From contig NZ_JACZKG010000071.1 in assembly GCF_014860165.1 (NCBI RefSeq), forward strand, positions 1-64,000: DNA of 64,000 nucleotides. The letters run 5' to 3'. Of the stretch, positions 63,715 through 64,000 are shown one piece after another. The notes beneath the pieces are model-generated. The model was given only the letters and a program-made list of their open reading frames with translations, was not told where the DNA came from and made no database searches. This DNA comes from Devosia sp. (GTDB taxonomy: Bacteria > Pseudomonadota > Alphaproteobacteria > Rhizobiales > Devosiaceae). Each line of letters begins with the position of its first letter. Positions within the stretch are counted from its first letter, which is position 1. A program made the translations under genes and the position numbers.

Positions 63715-64000
63715 GCGCGGCGGACAGCCGGCCTGGGGGTGGCTCGCGCCGCCATGGCCGCGGCAATCTGGGCCGCCACCTTGGCGTTATTTTCGACCAG
63801 CGCGATGTTGGACACCAGCGACTTGCCGTCGGTGAGCTCGAAAATGCGCTTGAGCAGGAACGGGGTGAGATCCTTGCGCGACACGCCTTCCTGCTCGGCG
63901 CCACGGATGGCTTCGGCGATGCGCGCCTCAATGGCAGCGGGGTCGAGCGCGTCGGCCTCGGGGATGGGATTGGCGACCAGGACGCCGCCCAGTCCCAGAT
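63711..64000 (-). CDS. psuG: Pseudouridine-5'-phosphate glycosidase, C-terminal part
   Basis: The frame enters at the window's right edge and covers about 95 C-terminal residues. LGGVLVANPIPEADAL and, further on, GVSRKDLTPFLLKRI and LTDGKSLVSNIALVENNAKVAA are the end of PsuG, which splits pseudouridine 5'-phosphate into uracil and ribose 5-phosphate. The tail is short and ends RPAVRRA. The stop codon overlaps the psuK start by 4 bases (ATGA), so the kinase and glycosidase are coupled. The N-terminal two thirds are outside the window. Confidence 0.88.
   Translation of the reverse strand, partial: LGLGGVLVANPIPEADALDPAAIEARIAEAIRGAEQEGVSRKDLTPFLLKRIFELTDGKSLVSNIALVENNAKVAAQIAAAMAARATPRPAVRRA

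Overview
The window looks like chromosomal DNA of a GC-rich alphaproteobacterium, most likely of the order Hyphomicrobiales and plausibly a Devosia relative. The genus is an inference from protein style, not a search result. Supporting signs are a DUF2125 protein, an S. meliloti-type set of che genes, GGAAC-N16-CGTT (EcfG-type) promoters, TTGAY-N4-ATCAA (FNR/FixK) boxes, and the short intergenic palindromes common in this order. I see no insertion sequence, phage, CRISPR array or rRNA. The only RNA gene is one tRNA-Ala(CGC).

Layout. 1-6.9 kb: DUF2125, gamma-glutamylcyclotransferase, MtgA, a polyprenyl diphosphate synthase followed by MOSC and YbaK proteins, convergent ispG, and two small DUF proteins. 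6.9-7.9 kb: an unrecognised membrane protein of lower GC. 8-12 kb: pyruvate carboxylase and a DUF442 protein. 12-18.2 kb: proXWV-type glycine betaine/proline transporter with a readable promoter, a GGDEF-EAL protein and a second orphan ProX-like binding protein. 18.4-25.1 kb: branched-chain amino acid uptake (livK on +, livGFHM on -), with a frameshifted methyltransferase and a DHFR-like reductase between the two halves. 25.1-25.9 kb: methylglyoxal synthase and DUF1801.

26-53 kb is the striking part, a 27-kb chemotaxis island. Seven full-length chemoreceptors lie in tandem on the minus strand: one soluble protoglobin receptor and six membrane receptors with Cache-type sensors. Then come cheY, cheB, cheR, an atypical receptor-like protein and cheD. 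Divergent from cheD is a 117-residue protein with a CheZ-like DxxxQ motif (CheT-like). After two stress-promoter genes (PAP2, DUF1206) the core STAS-cheY-cheA-cheW operon follows. Six of the seven receptors end in a W-x-x-F tail of the CheR/CheB-docking type. CheD and the DxxxQ protein share a C-terminal ELF tail. A recurrent NNAA-N7-TTAA motif (CtrA-like) lies upstream of most of the transcription units. The oxygen-sensor receptor instead has a near-perfect FNR/FixK box.

53-64 kb: a SAF-domain oxidoreductase, an HPP membrane protein, a quinone-oxidoreductase-like protein, a Gfo/Idh/MocA oxidoreductase, tRNA-Ala, a phosphoribosyltransferase-UspA pair behind a perfect FNR/FixK box, a FadR-type regulator divergent from an M20 peptidase, DUF1304 plus a small secreted protein, and a PfkB kinase overlapping psuG, which runs off the window.
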